Shown piece after piece: positions 48,536 through 59,000 of a stretch of DNA of 64,000 nt. Origin of the DNA: Fragum whitleyi (Eukaryota > Mollusca > Bivalvia > Cardiida > Cardiidae); contig OX411557.1 of NCBI GenBank assembly GCA_948146395.1, positions 31,846,077 through 31,910,076 of the forward strand, written 5' to 3'. The notes beneath the pieces were generated by a model. That model made no database searches. It saw only the letters and a list, made by a program, of their open reading frames with translations, and was not told the origin of the DNA. The first letter of the stretch is position 1, and each line of letters begins with the position of its first letter. The position numbers were made by a program, and so were the translations under genes.

Positions 48536-48651
48536 CTAAAAGTCATGTTTAGGTCCTTTAGGGAGGTCGAGGATACAGTGTGTACCGTCAGCTTGTACTC
48601 GAATCAACCGTCCGGTCTTTGGTACCTGTCCACAAAGTGATGACCAGCCTA
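48536..48651 (-). CDS. Terminal coding exon, unidentified minus-strand gene
   Basis: Minus strand: after candidate acceptors at ...GTACAG (exon from 48651), GTAG (48649) or GTGGACAG (48625), a frame stays open to TAG at 48536-48538. The peptide contains WSSLCGQVPKTGRLIRVQAD and ends PKGPKHDF. Its glycine-, basic- and hydrophobic-strand pattern looks like a beta-propeller or similar beta-rich fold, but that is only impression. The 48651 and 48649 starts leave two bases that match the phase of the exon at 49176-49244, so a two-exon gene end is likely. Confidence 0.5.
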
Positions 48652-49175
48652 CTGTACTTAGATGGTAATTTTACCATAAATCGAATGATGAACAGGGTTT
48701 GCACGGATCTTCTTTGCGGATAAATGACTTTTGATTCTAACTTTCTTCTTAAGTCATAATTAAAGAAACCTGTCATCGGTTCTGAGGTTATTAATAAATT
48801 ATTATGCAGAATATATGCAAATATAAGTTCCTATGCATTAGTACTATTCCAGTCTGAAGTTTTGGTCCATTGAAAAGACTATACGACAAAAAAATTGGAA
48901 GCGTTTTTATTGTCTGTTTGTATACATTCTGAACCACAATAGATACGTCGCACTAGAACAGTTTAATTCGTGCCAAAATCTTTTGGTTGAAAGGCTTATT
49001 TTGAACTTTTATTGAACATTAAATTTCCAATTGATGAAAAAAAACAACCCCCCCCCCCAAAAAAAAAAAAACCCCAAAAAACAAATGATAGCAATATTTG
49101 AGAAAGCGGCGATACGTTCGTCTTTGTCAAGCTTCAAAATTAAGGACCCATTAGGTATGGTGAAACCAAACTTAC

Positions 49176-49244
49176 TTAAATCTAGGCAGTGGTTGATGAT
49201 GTGATGCCAATACGAACTGTTTGTGTCATTTAGATGTTCGAAGG
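49176..49244 (-). CDS. Internal coding exon, same minus-strand gene
   Basis: Minus strand: acceptor TTATTCACCTTTAG, 69 nt, consensus donor TTTAA|GTAAGT. The frame shared with the larger local ORF gives FEHLNDTNSSYWHHIINHCL-type sequence with an N-linked glycosylation sequon (NDT) and aromatic/histidine residues. Two leading and one trailing base allow splicing to the terminal exon at 48.54-48.65 kb across a 525-bp intron. Upstream exons were not found. Confidence 0.5.
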
Positions 49245-49739
49245 CTAAAGGTGAATAACAGATATCCACCAGAAAAAGGTGCTTAGCTGTTTCTAGTGCA
49301 AGAATTCTTCAAATGCATTTTTGCTCTGTATGGGAAGGAATCTCGAAGGCATTTATAAAAATTGACATAGATAATCAAAATTTTTTCGGGTTGTTTTAGC
49401 ACCAATACTTACTCTCAAAAAAGGGAACTTTGAATTTTGCAAATTTCCTCTGACAAATTCGTCCCATCTAAATCAGTGAGTACCAACGTTTTGTGGAACC
49501 CATTTAAACAACCAAGCACAAATTTGCTAGAAGCGGTATTTTTTCTTTAACTTGGATTCCAGTCGAATTCATTTTCACCAAAGATCTTCAAATGTCTCCT
49601 AAATTGCACTAATTTCTCCAACTCTTTATCCTACGAAAATTCTGTTGTTTTTCAGTATATATTGAAACTTAAATGAGTACTGCTAAGCCAACAAGTAAAA
49701 CGTTAAATATAATATGATAGCCAGATTATATAAGTTTGT

Positions 49740-49960
49740 CTAGCATTTTTACTAGACGCAAGCATGTACTATAAAGGAAGCCCCAACAATACCTCAATTG
49801 TTGGGACAAATTATGGCTTCTTGACTGAAATTGTGCCTTTCAAAATAATTGGTGCCTCTTTTCTTGTCAGGTTTCGTGCTTTTTCGGAATTCTCGTTCAA
49901 GTACTTATCAATGAGCTGTATCGTTTGGATACCATAACGTCGTCAACACAGCTTAGATAA
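49740..49960. repeat. Dispersed repeat paired with 18262-18480
   Basis: Includes TCAATTGTTGGGACAAATTA and TACTTATCAATGAGCTGTAT. Direct-orientation relative of 18262-18480. Nature unknown. Confidence 0.6.
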
Positions 49961-50094
49961 AATGTTATTAAACTATCCTTGCAACTAATTGACGATAAAT
50001 ACTAGGTGACTGTACCAACTTTCAATGTACAACAATAAATTAATAGAAATATGGACGCATAAGCCTACTTTTGGACGATGATTGTTAATTATTA

Positions 50095-50785
50095 TACCCC
50101 CAGCTACGAAGTAGAGGGGGGGTATTGGTTTCACCATGTCTGTCTATCTGTCTGTCCAGCCGTCCGTCCGTCCATCCTTCCGTCCGTCCGTAGACCTTTT
50201 CGTTTGCGGACTCTAACTCAAGAACCAAGTGACCTAAAATTATGAAACTTTATACAAATATCTCTTATGACCCAAGGAAGTGCCCTATTGTTTTGGGGTA
50301 ACATAGGTCAAAGGTCAAGGTCACAGTCAGCCTTTGTTCAATTTTCGTTTCCGGACTCTTACTCGAGAACCAAGTGACCTACAATCATGAAACTTTATGC
50401 AAATGTTGCGTATGACCAAAGGAAGTGTCCAATTGTTTTTGGGTCACATAGGTTAAAGGTCAAGGGCACAGTCAATTTTTGTTCAATTTTCATTTTCGGA
50501 CTCTTACCTAAAAACCAAGTGACCTAGAATCATGAAACTTTTTGCAAATGTTGATTATGACCAAAGGAAGTGTCCTACTATTTTTTGGGTCTCGTAGGTA
50601 AAAGGTCGGGGTCATGGTCAATATTTGTTCAATTTTCGTGTCCGGACTCTAAATCAAGAACCAAGCGACCTTGGATCATTAAACTTCATGCAAATTCTGC
50701 ATATGACCTAAATATTTGTTACAAACACATCCTGCACTACTAGCACTTGCTTTTTGACAAAGTGCTTGTGGGGGGTATAAGTCCG
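50095..50785 (+). mobile_element. TATACCCCC stem-loop repeat with four ~145-bp units
   Basis: Opens with ATTATACCCCCAGCTACGAA and GTAGAGGGGGGGTAT, a strong terminal stem-loop, then a GTCCGTCCGTCC leader. Four direct units follow, starting near 50198, 50343, 50488 and 50634. They share GGACTCT, AGAACCAAGTGACCT, ATCATGAAACTTTATGC and GACCAAAGGAAGTGTCC. It closes with GTGCTTGTGGGGGGTATAAG. The layout (hairpin end, ~145-bp array, short tail) parallels the Helitron-like repeats although the sequence is unrelated. Confidence 0.7.
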
Positions 50786-50874
50786 CTCTTCGACATTTTT
50801 AGTTTAGACTGATTCAACTTTCGTTTGTTTTATTAAAAGATTCAGATTCAAAGTGTGCTATTATTGTCTATGTT

Positions 50875-51128
50875 ATATATGTGACCCGAAAAGGGGCCAT
50901 CTGGGAACTCCTTAAAATAGGTAAGTGCAAAAGAAATTGGTTCTTGAACAGGCCATTCAGAAGTAGCATTTCAAAATCTCTTTATCAGGAAGGTAGATTG
51001 ATTATTCTTTATCAGAAAATTAGTACAGTTCGAAAAGTTTCGACCCTAGTCAGTCTGCGCAGGCTGACTAGGATCGATACTTTACGCACTCCCCAGATTG
51101 TCCCTTTTCGTATGACGGGTCACATATA
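50875..51128. mobile_element. MITE with TATATGTGACCCG inverted ends
   Basis: Left ATATGTGACCCGAAAAGGGG, then CATCTGGGAACTCC, pairs with right GGACTCCCCAG-type ACTCCCCAGATTGTCCCTTT...GACGGGTCACATATAG. A related half-end (GGAGTGCCCAGATTGTGC...GTGACAGGTCA) lies at about 129-166 in unit A. The 82-codon frame across it is incidental. Confidence 0.65.
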
Positions 51129-51369
51129 GATTTTATTATCGTTTTTAACCCTTATGTTGCTGTAGTTGAATTAATTAGAATGTAGGCAGTGTAGGCTAAA
51201 ATCAGACTGCATGTCTGTGCATGCTGATCTTAGTCTGTGCTGTCTGACACAACCTTGAGAAGCAATATGCTATGAGCAACACGAGAAGGACAATAACAAT
51301 TGTTAAACTGATCAAGATCGATATTCTTTCGAAATATTTATTTACCATAAAAAAACAATATGCTTCTTT

Positions 51370-51890
51370 TGTTTTCCTTGTCAATCCGATCAACTCGACC
51401 AAGGCCGATCAAGCGCACGATTATTAATCGAGCTTGGTCGAAATGAGTGATAGGGATAGATCAAGCTCAGTCGACATCGGTCGGGCTTTCTACCCGAATA
51501 TTCTTCAGATGTCAAACATATTCGCGTACGATTGGGTAGAAAAATAACTCGAGAAGCGATCGTGTATCGATCGGGTGCAAGATCGAGCGGCTCGTGAATT
51601 TGTCGTGTAGAGATCAAGTGCGATCGGGTTGATATCTTCTACTGGACATGTACACCACCATCCTTGACATGTATTCGAGTTATTCTCGGTCTCATCTCGA
51701 TCAACTCGAATTGATAGACGGCCCCATTGAGTTTTCTCGATCCCTTAACGGCCCTGAAAGCGGTCGAATAGAGATCGAGTATAGGTCTGGATGAACGTTT
51801 CGATAACCGAACGGATCAAGAATTTGTCGATTCAAGGTCAGGATGATCAAGTGGACATCGGAATGGAGGTCGGGGTCGCGATAAGGAGTT
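51370..51890. repeat. Block dense in GATCGA/ATCGG-type words
   Basis: About 500 bp in which GATCAA, GATCGA, ATCGG and TCGAAT-type words recur on both strands far more often than in flanking AT-rich DNA. Possible weak inverted ends are TTTCCTTGTC and (complement) CTCCTTATC. It resembles the phased-motif elements, but spacing is irregular and no boundaries are proven. Confidence 0.5.
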
Positions 51891-51959
51891 TAACATAAAG
51901 GGCCCCTTTTCCATGACCCAGAATAAGATTGCAAAACAACTACAATTTATGGTTTAATA

Positions 51960-52628
51960 ATTAGCAACATGCGAAAATCTGACCTAATTGTATGAGAAGT
52001 GTTAACAATAAATATGTTCCATGAAATATTTTTTTCCCATGAACCCACATCATTTCACCATAAAGCCATCCGAAAGAGTTCCGCCAGAAAACCCTGTTAG
52101 AAAAATATCATCTAACGATGCATTTAAGAGATCGGTATTCTTTTATGATTCACCATATCAGGCACTTTCTTGCGATTCGCCAGCCCATAGCACCAATGTT
52201 ATCGTACCGATAAAGCTTAAATAAAGGATTTAGAAAGCCTATGTAGCATGTCCCGAATATATTTCCTTTTAAGTTTCTTGTATTCTGACCAGAAGTTACA
52301 AAGAAGAAAAGTTTTTTTAAAAAAAAATATTTTACAATATGGGTCCATTTTCAGTGACTAGACAGCGATGTTATCTGACCGATCAGGAAAATTGAAGGAA
52401 TCTGAGGGAGCATATCCCAAGCATCATTCCTGTGAAATTTGGTTGAATTCTGACCAGTAGTTTCAAAGAAGAAGTTTTTTTTCTATTTTTCCATATCGGA
52501 CCCTTTTTGGTGACTCGGCAGCCCGTAGCGCCCAAATTATCAGCCTGCTCAGAATTTAAAGAAGGAACATGAAAGAGCATGCCCCCAGCAATCATTTCTG
52601 AGAAATGTGTTTGAATTCTGTCCAGTAA
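51960..52628 (+). mobile_element. Degraded Helitron-like repeat leading into a minisatellite
   Basis: Two to three diverged units of about 165 bp contain CATTCCTGTGAAATTTGGTT, CCAGTAGTTTCAAAGAAGAA and GACTCGGCAGCCC. This is the same kind of body as repeats 4 and 5. It passes directly into the CGGACGGACAAAGGCCATGA tail that is amplified downstream. Confidence 0.6.
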
Positions 52629-53165
52629 TTTCAGTTTACGTACGGACGGACAAAGGCCATGACAAGAGCTTACTGGACTTCCACCAACATCAGTTTACGT
52701 ACGCACGGACAAAGGCCATGACAATAGCCCACTGGACTTCCACCCACATCAGTTTACGTACGCACGGACAAAGGCCATGACAATAGCCCACTGGACTTCC
52801 ACCCACATCAGTTTACGTACGCACGGACAAAGGCCATGACAATAAGCCCACTGGACTTCCTCCCTCATCAGTTTACGTACGCACGGACAAAGGCCATGAC
52901 AATAAGCCCACTGGACTTCCACCCTCATCTGTTTACGTACGGACGGACAAAGGCCATGACAATAAGCCCACTGGACTTCCACCCTCATCTGTTTACGTAC
53001 GGACGGACAAAGGCCATGACAATAAGCCCACTGGACTTCCACCCTCATCTGTTTACGTACGGACGGACAAAGGCCATGACAATAAGCCCACTGGACTTCC
53101 AGCCTCATCTGTTTACGTACGGACGGACAAAGGCCATGACAATAGGCCCACTGGACTTCCACCCT
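52629..53165. repeat. 59-60 bp minisatellite, nine copies
   Basis: Nine direct copies of a unit containing CAGTTTACGTACGCACGGAC and AAAGGCCATGACAATAGCCC. The first copies are 59 bp; a gained A (ACAATAAGCCC) makes later ones 60 bp. The unit equals the 3' tail of the neighbouring Helitron-like repeats. The repetitive reading frames on both strands are products of the array. Confidence 0.95.
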
Positions 53166-53169
53166 CTGT

Positions 53170-53930
53170 CAAATAATCATATTATTCAACCTATAGACAC
53201 GATGATTTGATCATCAAATGCTTACCATCGAAAAATATTTCCTGGGGATGTCGAACCAATTATGCCGGGAGAGTGGGTAAGATTCTTTTTCTTCATGCCC
53301 TCCTCTCGCGTACATAAGTATTTCTTTCTCCATATTCACCTTTTTAAAAATTCTGGCCATGTGCAAACGTCACATGTATCTATGAGACCCGACACACTCA
53401 ACGGGTCCATATTTGAACTCAGTGATCAAAAATGATTGTAAAAACATAGGCGTAACTAGGATTTTGGCATTTATACGCACCCAGAAGGCGACCAACGTAG
53501 AATATATAGGATAAAGGCGATATTTGGACTGTGACAAAAGATGAATGTCCTCCGTCCGCTCCCCTTTTCTATGACTTGAGCCTTGATGAATAATCAACAC
53601 ATCGTAACTACCGTTTGAATAAGTTGTTATGATCATTCGGCCACATTTTCGAAAGAGGATTTATTTCTATTACGCATTTGCGTTATGATATTAAATGATA
53701 GTAACGTCCTTGGTAAAAAGAATTGTTATTAATATAAACCGTCAATGGAGTATAAAAAAAGTATTCGACATTCTGAATAAATGCTAGAATTACGTGTGTA
53801 GAGACGATTTCAGCACGGTAATTTCGTTCGGCTTTCACATCCAACTTTGGTTAGTTCAGACATTTTTCACTTTTCAAAGATGATTTCCTTTCGCATTTCG
53901 GATCACAGTTTTTGAAAGCTGGTTTATTTC
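53170..53930. other. Probably intronic, no feature seen
   Basis: Single-copy-looking AT-rich DNA before the exon at 53936. A short stretch near 53770-53850 resembles 19095-19180. Confidence 0.4.
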
Positions 53931-53935
53931 CACAG

Positions 53936-54074
53936 TGGTCATTATGGACCATATATTTTTTTCTGTTTCATCGGAAATACCAGATTTGGGAGAGCTTCGA
54001 AGATGTCATTAGTTTTCCAATAGCTTCAGAACAGTGTGGACTAAAAGGGACTATTATTCTAACAATTATTATTG
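53936..54074 (+). CDS. Internal coding exon of a probable membrane protein
   Basis: A textbook acceptor (GCTGGTTTATTTCCACAG) and donor (ATTG|GTAAGTGC) enclose 139 nt, open throughout: 46 codons plus one base, phase 0 to 1. The peptide starts with an aromatic hydrophobic stretch (WSLWTIYFFLF), has a polar middle (RKYQIWESFEDV, a possible glycan-free loop with one Cys) and ends in another hydrophobic run (GTIILTIII). That suggests parts of two membrane segments. Flanking exons were not identified in the window and I cannot name the family. Confidence 0.55.
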
Positions 54075-54079
54075 GTAAG

Positions 54080-55070
54080 TGCAACTGTTTTATTTATATA
54101 GTTAATTATCCACACAGGTATTTGAAAATAAAGATAGCCATTATTGATGACATTGAGTTATGAAACTAAACACCTTATTGCACTGTATGGAAACCTAAGC
54201 GGATTCCAACATGAGTGTGATTAGGTTTTAAAGTTTCGTATCTTAATGAAATCAACTTTTTTTTTCTTCATATACAAGTTTTACTTAAAATAATGAAGTA
54301 TATACGGTAATATCAATTTTTGCCCAATATACGACCTTCTTTAGAGACTACTCTGTGCACAAGCTTTCAAAATAGCTGCGCACTCAAACTTTTTTCATTT
54401 AGGAATGTAATCATTTTTTAGCCAACCAGAATCGCGTTGGACACGACGACAATTAACTTATTTACGAATATCAAAGAGGATTTATTAGCCAAACTGAAAT
54501 ACACATTATGAAAGGTTTTTTTTTGCTTTATTGTCCACTGTCCAAAGATTGGATTCCTTTAGGAGCTTTTGTAATATATTTTTTTCTATTGAGACCTGAG
54601 TTTTTATGTTATTTTTGTGCTTAAATCATTTCGACGAAGTCCAGCTTTTTTCATACATATATAATTTTGGTTCTTTCAAAGTTATTCTGAAAAAGGTTAT
54701 GTTATGGAAAAACGCATATAGTTTAAAAAGCTTGTATCATATTTAAATTAAACGACATAATTTGACTCTGTGCATGAAATTTCCATCAATATGACTCGCC
54801 GTAATTTGCGAAAAAAAAAAAAAAAAAGCATAAACAGCCATAAAGTGCAATTAGAAGATTGCCTTCCTGTCTAAAGATACATTGAGACCTCTTCTATCTA
54901 ATGTGCGCAAGGTGAAGACTCTGGTTAGACTATGCGGATGCTTTAATCTCAAAATAAAATTTGAGAAAATTTTGAATTGAGCCTGAGAAAAGTTTTATAA
55001 CCTCGGGCCCAGATGCGATTCATCCGATTGACTATTTCGACAATGACCTTGTCCGGTGAAGTTACATTGT
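54080..55070. other. Probably intronic, no feature seen
   Basis: AT-rich, with a poly-A tract (about 54810-54827). 54895-54940 carries a fragment resembling the MITE interior (GAAGACTCTGGTTAGACTAT). Confidence 0.4.
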
Positions 55071-55075
55071 CGGAC

Positions 55076-55535
55076 ATCATTCGGAACATCACTCGGCCAT
55101 TTCCGTGAACTGCAACAGACCTCGGATGTATGTAAGGAGGATGGTTTTGTAACAAAATCGTGCATTTTGTTAGGCGGAAACAGTGTTAAAAACTAGCACT
55201 GTAGATTTAAATCTTTTTCAGTAAATAACGTCTGAAAAATCTTAATTTTTTGAGAATGACGAATCATTCTCAAAAATTAAGATTTTTTCATCCGTTATTT
55301 AAGAATCTAAAGATATTTATATTAGAATACGATGGTTTCACGTCAGTGACTTAACGAGTAGCGTTGGCGACGTCGAATGTTTTCACTCACAGTTTCGAGG
55401 GCTAACGCCATTTTAATTGACGTCATCGAGTTTTTCCCAGGTTTTTCCGTATTTTTTTTTTAAAAAAAAGTCCGTCTATGTACATCCGAGGTTTATCGTG
55501 AGATTGGCCGAGTGGTGTTCCGAATGCTTGTCGTA
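55076..55535. mobile_element. Foldback element related to the 4.6-kb unit's arms
   Basis: ATCATTCGGAACATCACTCG...ACCTCGGATGTATG at the left is inverted at the right as ATGTACATCCGAGG...GTGGTGTTCCGAATGC. The left arm also matches the arm at about 965-1020 in unit A, so both belong to one family. A separate perfect hairpin sits in the interior (55224-55311). Confidence 0.7.
55224..55311. repeat. Perfect 88-bp hairpin
   Basis: AAATAACGTCTGAAAAATCT / AGATTTTTTCATCCGTTATT outer arms continue into TTAATTTTTTGAGAATGA / TCATTCTCAAAAATTAA with a tiny loop. Either a nested MITE or the tip of the surrounding foldback. Confidence 0.8.
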
Positions 55536-55609
55536 CGTTGGTCACAAGCGATGCACCTTGACTACTTACCGGTTTATCTATTGCTAATGTTTGCAATTAT
55601 TTAACATTG

Positions 55610-55700
55610 TCAGGCAATACTCATCCTAAAGTTTAAAAACGTCTTGGATCGACCTCGTTTCAAGAGTCCCAAAACACCGTGACGGTAATCGCAATATTGA
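55610..55700 (-). CDS. Possible terminal exon, unidentified
   Basis: Minus strand: a strong acceptor (GGTTTTTACTTGTTTTGTTGCAG) followed by one codon-completing base and 29 codons to TGA (55610-55612). The peptide contains DYRHGVLGLLKRGRSKTF and ends SIA. Basic and non-repetitive, so plausible as a C-terminus. A second frame is also open for 25 codons. No upstream partner exon was found. Confidence 0.35.
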
Positions 55701-55899
55701 CTGCAACAAAACAAGTAAAAACCCTTTGGAGCACCTTGCGTGAATCCCTGTCATATCGGAGTACAAGACACCTTTGTCATTTGTTTCAAAAAAGCAATAC
55801 GTGGAATGCGCACGGGTTGCTTTAATTTTTTTTCTATGATAAAACAATTTTATTCTTATCTTTTCTTTTCTAAAAAAAAGTTGCATTGGTTAAAATGCT

Positions 55900-57235
55900 T
55901 TGCTTTACTACAATAACAAAGATACAAAATCACAAAAGACTAATAGAATAGTAATATTCGTTGGCAAAAATTGTAAGGATATATTAATTATATAAATAAT
56001 AAGATAAATAAATTAATAAATCAAATTCAGTTATAGTTTTAAAGAATAATGAAATAACATATGTCTCTCATATGCGGCCGCTGAGGTTCATTCAAATCTA
56101 TCACATATTTTGTAATGCTTTTCGGTGGATTATCGATAGATTATCCTTTGATAAACTCATTACCTAACTGTTGATTTTATCAAAAACTTACACACCGATT
56201 TCGTTCATTTCACCCTATCTGACGTTATCTAAGAGGAGCCCGATAGGTAAATAATTCACGAGCTTTGCATAACATTGACGTGTAAAATGACGCGATTTGA
56301 GAAAATGTATCTAAAATTGTTTCACATTTTGTCTCACTTTTTCATTAAAGAAATAGAATATAGTTTGTTTTCGAGTAAGATCGATTGAAATTTCATTCGT
56401 GAAGAAAAAAAAAAGCTAAATTTTCACTTGTGGCTCCGCCACTGGTGTATAAATAGCTTTTGTTGTTCACTCAATGAAATATAAATCGATCTTAAACCCG
56501 TAACAAACGATTATCCTCTATATATCATGCACATTTGTTAAATACAAGTTCAAAATCCCGAAGACGACATGAGTACTACCGACGCGAAGTGGGTGTAGTT
56601 TCCATTTTCGTCCCATTCTTTTATCCATGTTGCTACCAGAAACGTAAACCTTCAAATTTTCAGTGTTTTGGTCGTAAACTATTTTTAGCTGGATTCAAGA
56701 TTCATTACTTTTACCACTGCATCCAGCCATGTAAATAATAAGTTGGGTTCTTAATCGGACAAGTTATTTATTTATTACACTTCTTGTAGCAACCATGGAG
56801 CGTACAAAAGGACATACTTCAATAAGGTCGAAATGAAACATTGTTTAAAGTGGCTAAGAAGTCCCAGACATACAATCAAATTAAGCAATTTTCACCATAG
56901 CGAGGTCAATTCACTTTGATTGTCAATTTTTTGTCAGACATTTTGAGGTCTTCGTCAAATTATCTTGCTCTTATTGTTTTTTTTAATCTAATTCTAGCTG
57001 TGTTCATCAAAGTTCGTTCATTCAGATTGGCTGAAAATTTGGTTAAACAGAAAACTATGAAAACAATTTAGAGTACGCAGCTTTCTTTGTAAGATTCCAC
57101 GGGAAAGGGGTCTCATAAACAATCTATATTATAATCGAAATATATTTACCTTTTTGTTTCATGAAACTGAATTACAATATATGAACAGGGTACTTTTATT
57201 GTATCGAAGGCATGAAACTTTGAAATTTTAACCTC
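55900..57235. other. AT-rich stretch, one weak exon-like segment
   Basis: Around 56556-56600 a segment reading QVQNPEDDMSTTDAKWV then TAG follows a poor acceptor. Nothing else was recognised. Confidence 0.3.
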
Positions 57236-57239
57236 TGCT

Positions 57240-57535
57240 TGGAATTGCGAATATTTTCACATGTGCACAAAGCAAAGACTCTGGCCAGCCTGTGCGTCTA
57301 CTTCCCTTTGTGGTTAATGAAGTTTTTTTTTTATAGATTGCTAATTTTTCTAGTTCAATAAACAGGCTTTAGGTTTTCTTCTTGTGCTGTATAGCTGTCT
57401 ATATTCCATACAGTTTCTGCTTAATGATGCAAATTGTTAGAAGTGTCATCTTTCTGTGCTGTGTAGCTGTCTGCGTTCCTTACAGTTTGTGCTTAATGTT
57501 GCAAATTGTTGGAAATGTCATGCACAGGGACATAC
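57240..57535. mobile_element. Degenerate MITE with internal ~85-bp tandem duplication
   Basis: Starts near CAAAGACTCTGGCCAGCCTG and ends TTGGAAATGTCATGCACAGG, as in the GTGCGTGACATTTCC family. In between, the block CTGTATAGCTGTCTATATTC...GCAAATTGTTAG is duplicated as CTGTGTAGCTGTCTGCGTTC...GCAAATTGTTGG. Confidence 0.55.
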
Positions 57536-57908
57536 ACTTGTTGGCAACATCTTGTGTCATCATTGAGACATAAGGTAGTTTGGTATTAAGAGCGAAAACA
57601 TACATGTACAATACAAAGTTGAGTATTCAAATCTTTATTCATAGCTTTATGAAAAAAATCAACATGCCAAAACAGGATCCGTGATAGACGAAATAAAAAT
57701 TGAATTATCAGAGAAAATTAAGAATTGTGTTTTTTACATGGACGTAAGAAAATTTATGATTTGAAAACAAACAGATTACTTGAATAGCTAAATGCATAAT
57801 AATATCTTCGTCCCTGGATCACAGAGTGTTTTTTCACGTTTCCTTGTTTTGAGTAACAAGATCAGTCTGCTAGAGGAAAATGCCACACAACGCAGCTGTT
57901 CCTCATGA

Positions 57909-58033
57909 TCAGCCCTGCGTTGAGGATACCAAAACTGTTTGCCAATTAAGATCTGCTTTGCACGCGTACTTGCGTGCAAAGAGGGTAATAATTTGCAAAC
58001 AGTTTGCACAATTTCGTCATCCTGTACGCAGGG
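57909..58033. mobile_element. Hairpin MITE with CAGCCCTGCGT ends
   Basis: Left CAGCCCTGCGTTGAGGATAC, right GTCATCCTGTACGCAGGGCTG, with inner stems CTGTTTGCCAATTA / AATTTGCAAACAG and CTTTGCACGCG / GCGTGCAAAG. Same family as 16612-16730. Confidence 0.75.
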
Positions 58034-58039
58034 CTGGTG

Positions 58040-58262
58040 TTATAGGTTCTATCTCTGGCGGCGGCACATATAATTTCCGATATATGTCCCCCATATTGGT
58101 CGACAACCGTTAACCTATGTCGAATAGCAGCTACAGGTTATGAAACTATGAAATGGTAGTACGGGTGCAAGAAATTCCAGGAATTTATTGTTAGGTGCTC
58201 AATCCGCCGCGATACGAATGAAAAATTGCTAAAAGCGCTTTGAACCTCATTCGAAAAACCAA
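58040..58262 (+). mobile_element. SINE middle and tail, head interrupted
   Basis: B-box-like GGTTCTATCTC and TGGCGGCGGCA lead into the SINE middle (TGTCGAATAGCAGCTACAGG) and the stem CCGCCGCGATACGAATG. The expected head is displaced by the hairpin element just upstream. A head-like CACAACGCAGCTGTTCC lies left of that element. Confidence 0.75.
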
Positions 58263-58486
58263 ATTATCTTAAATGACAGGGCACGTCATTTTCACCGCAT
58301 CCCCTAATAGTCGGTAGTAATCATCATATTTGTGAATTTATATTTGATTCTCGTTTGAATTCTCGTTCGAGTCTCAAGTTACCCTCGGTTATGCTATGAA
58401 ATATCGCTATGTAATAATTATCTGATATATACGACACAGGTGTGCCTTAAAGTAAGATTTTTCATGTTTGAAGTGGATAAACAAAT

Positions 58487-58540
58487 GTATTTCCTTCGTC
58501 TCCGCACACACATTGCTTGCACCTTGGAAGCCACAAACCG
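58487..58540 (+). CDS. Possible upstream exon of the 58.6-kb gene
   Basis: A frame open from well upstream (encoding QMYFLRLRTHIACTLEATN) reaches AACCG|GTGATT and would hand two bases to the exon at 58598, which needs exactly that phase. The resulting intron would be only 57 bp and the donor is weak, so the join is tentative. The left boundary is arbitrary. Confidence 0.25.
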
Positions 58541-58597
58541 GTGATTGCAAAAAAACAAAACAAACAAGGTTGGTTATCCAAAGCGTCACTTTTACAG

Positions 58598-58746
58598 CTT
58601 AAATAAAGCTTTAGAAGTGAATTTTGGTCGCACACCATGGTTTTATGATTGTAGTGAAACTGCAAATGGATCGCCGAGCATTTGCAATAAAACACGTCCA
58701 ACCGGTGCGATAAGAAGCTGGCATGTTTCAGTACAAGCTTGTCGCA
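58598..58746 (+). CDS. Internal coding exon, cysteine-bearing, unidentified gene
   Basis: Acceptor GCGTCACTTTTACAG, 149 nt, consensus donor CGCA|GTAAGT. One frame is open throughout: one leading base, 49 codons, one trailing base. The peptide includes LEVNFGRTPWFYDCSE and GAIRSWHVSVQACR, with three cysteines and an NKT sequon, consistent with an extracellular or secreted fold. The trailing base joins the exon at 58939-59000 in frame. The antisense frames over the same DNA are shadows. Confidence 0.6.
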
Positions 58747-58938
58747 GTAAGTATTTTTAACATGCAAGAACATCTAGCAAAGTGGGAATGATTTTCTTCT
58801 GAAACCTTAGTAAAATGATAAATGTCAACCAATTTAATGCGGATGACAACCTGTTGAGGTGATCCCACTCTCATGTAATGAACCATACTGTTTTTAAGAC
58901 AATAAACCACGCCAGCAATTTTGCCCTGTCATCTGCAG

Positions 58939-59000
58939 GCAATTATGACGGTATTGATGCACGGCTCCAAGGCAACGGATGCACTACTGCGAGTCAATAA
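58939..59000 (+). CDS. Terminal coding exon of the 58.6-kb gene
   Basis: The acceptor TTTTGCCCTGTCATCTGCAG is the best in the region. Two bases complete the previous codon as serine, then NYDGIDARLQGNGCTTASQ and TAA (58998-59000). The added cysteine gives four in the two exons. The 192-bp intron is of ordinary size. Further 3' acceptors at 59587 and 59892 also open short frames and could be alternative ends. Confidence 0.55.

Noticed and set aside
52749..53210. Repetitive 124-137 codon frames on both strands
   Set aside because: They follow the 59-60 bp minisatellite. Once the unit becomes 60 bp the frame is kept by length alone, and both strands are equally open.
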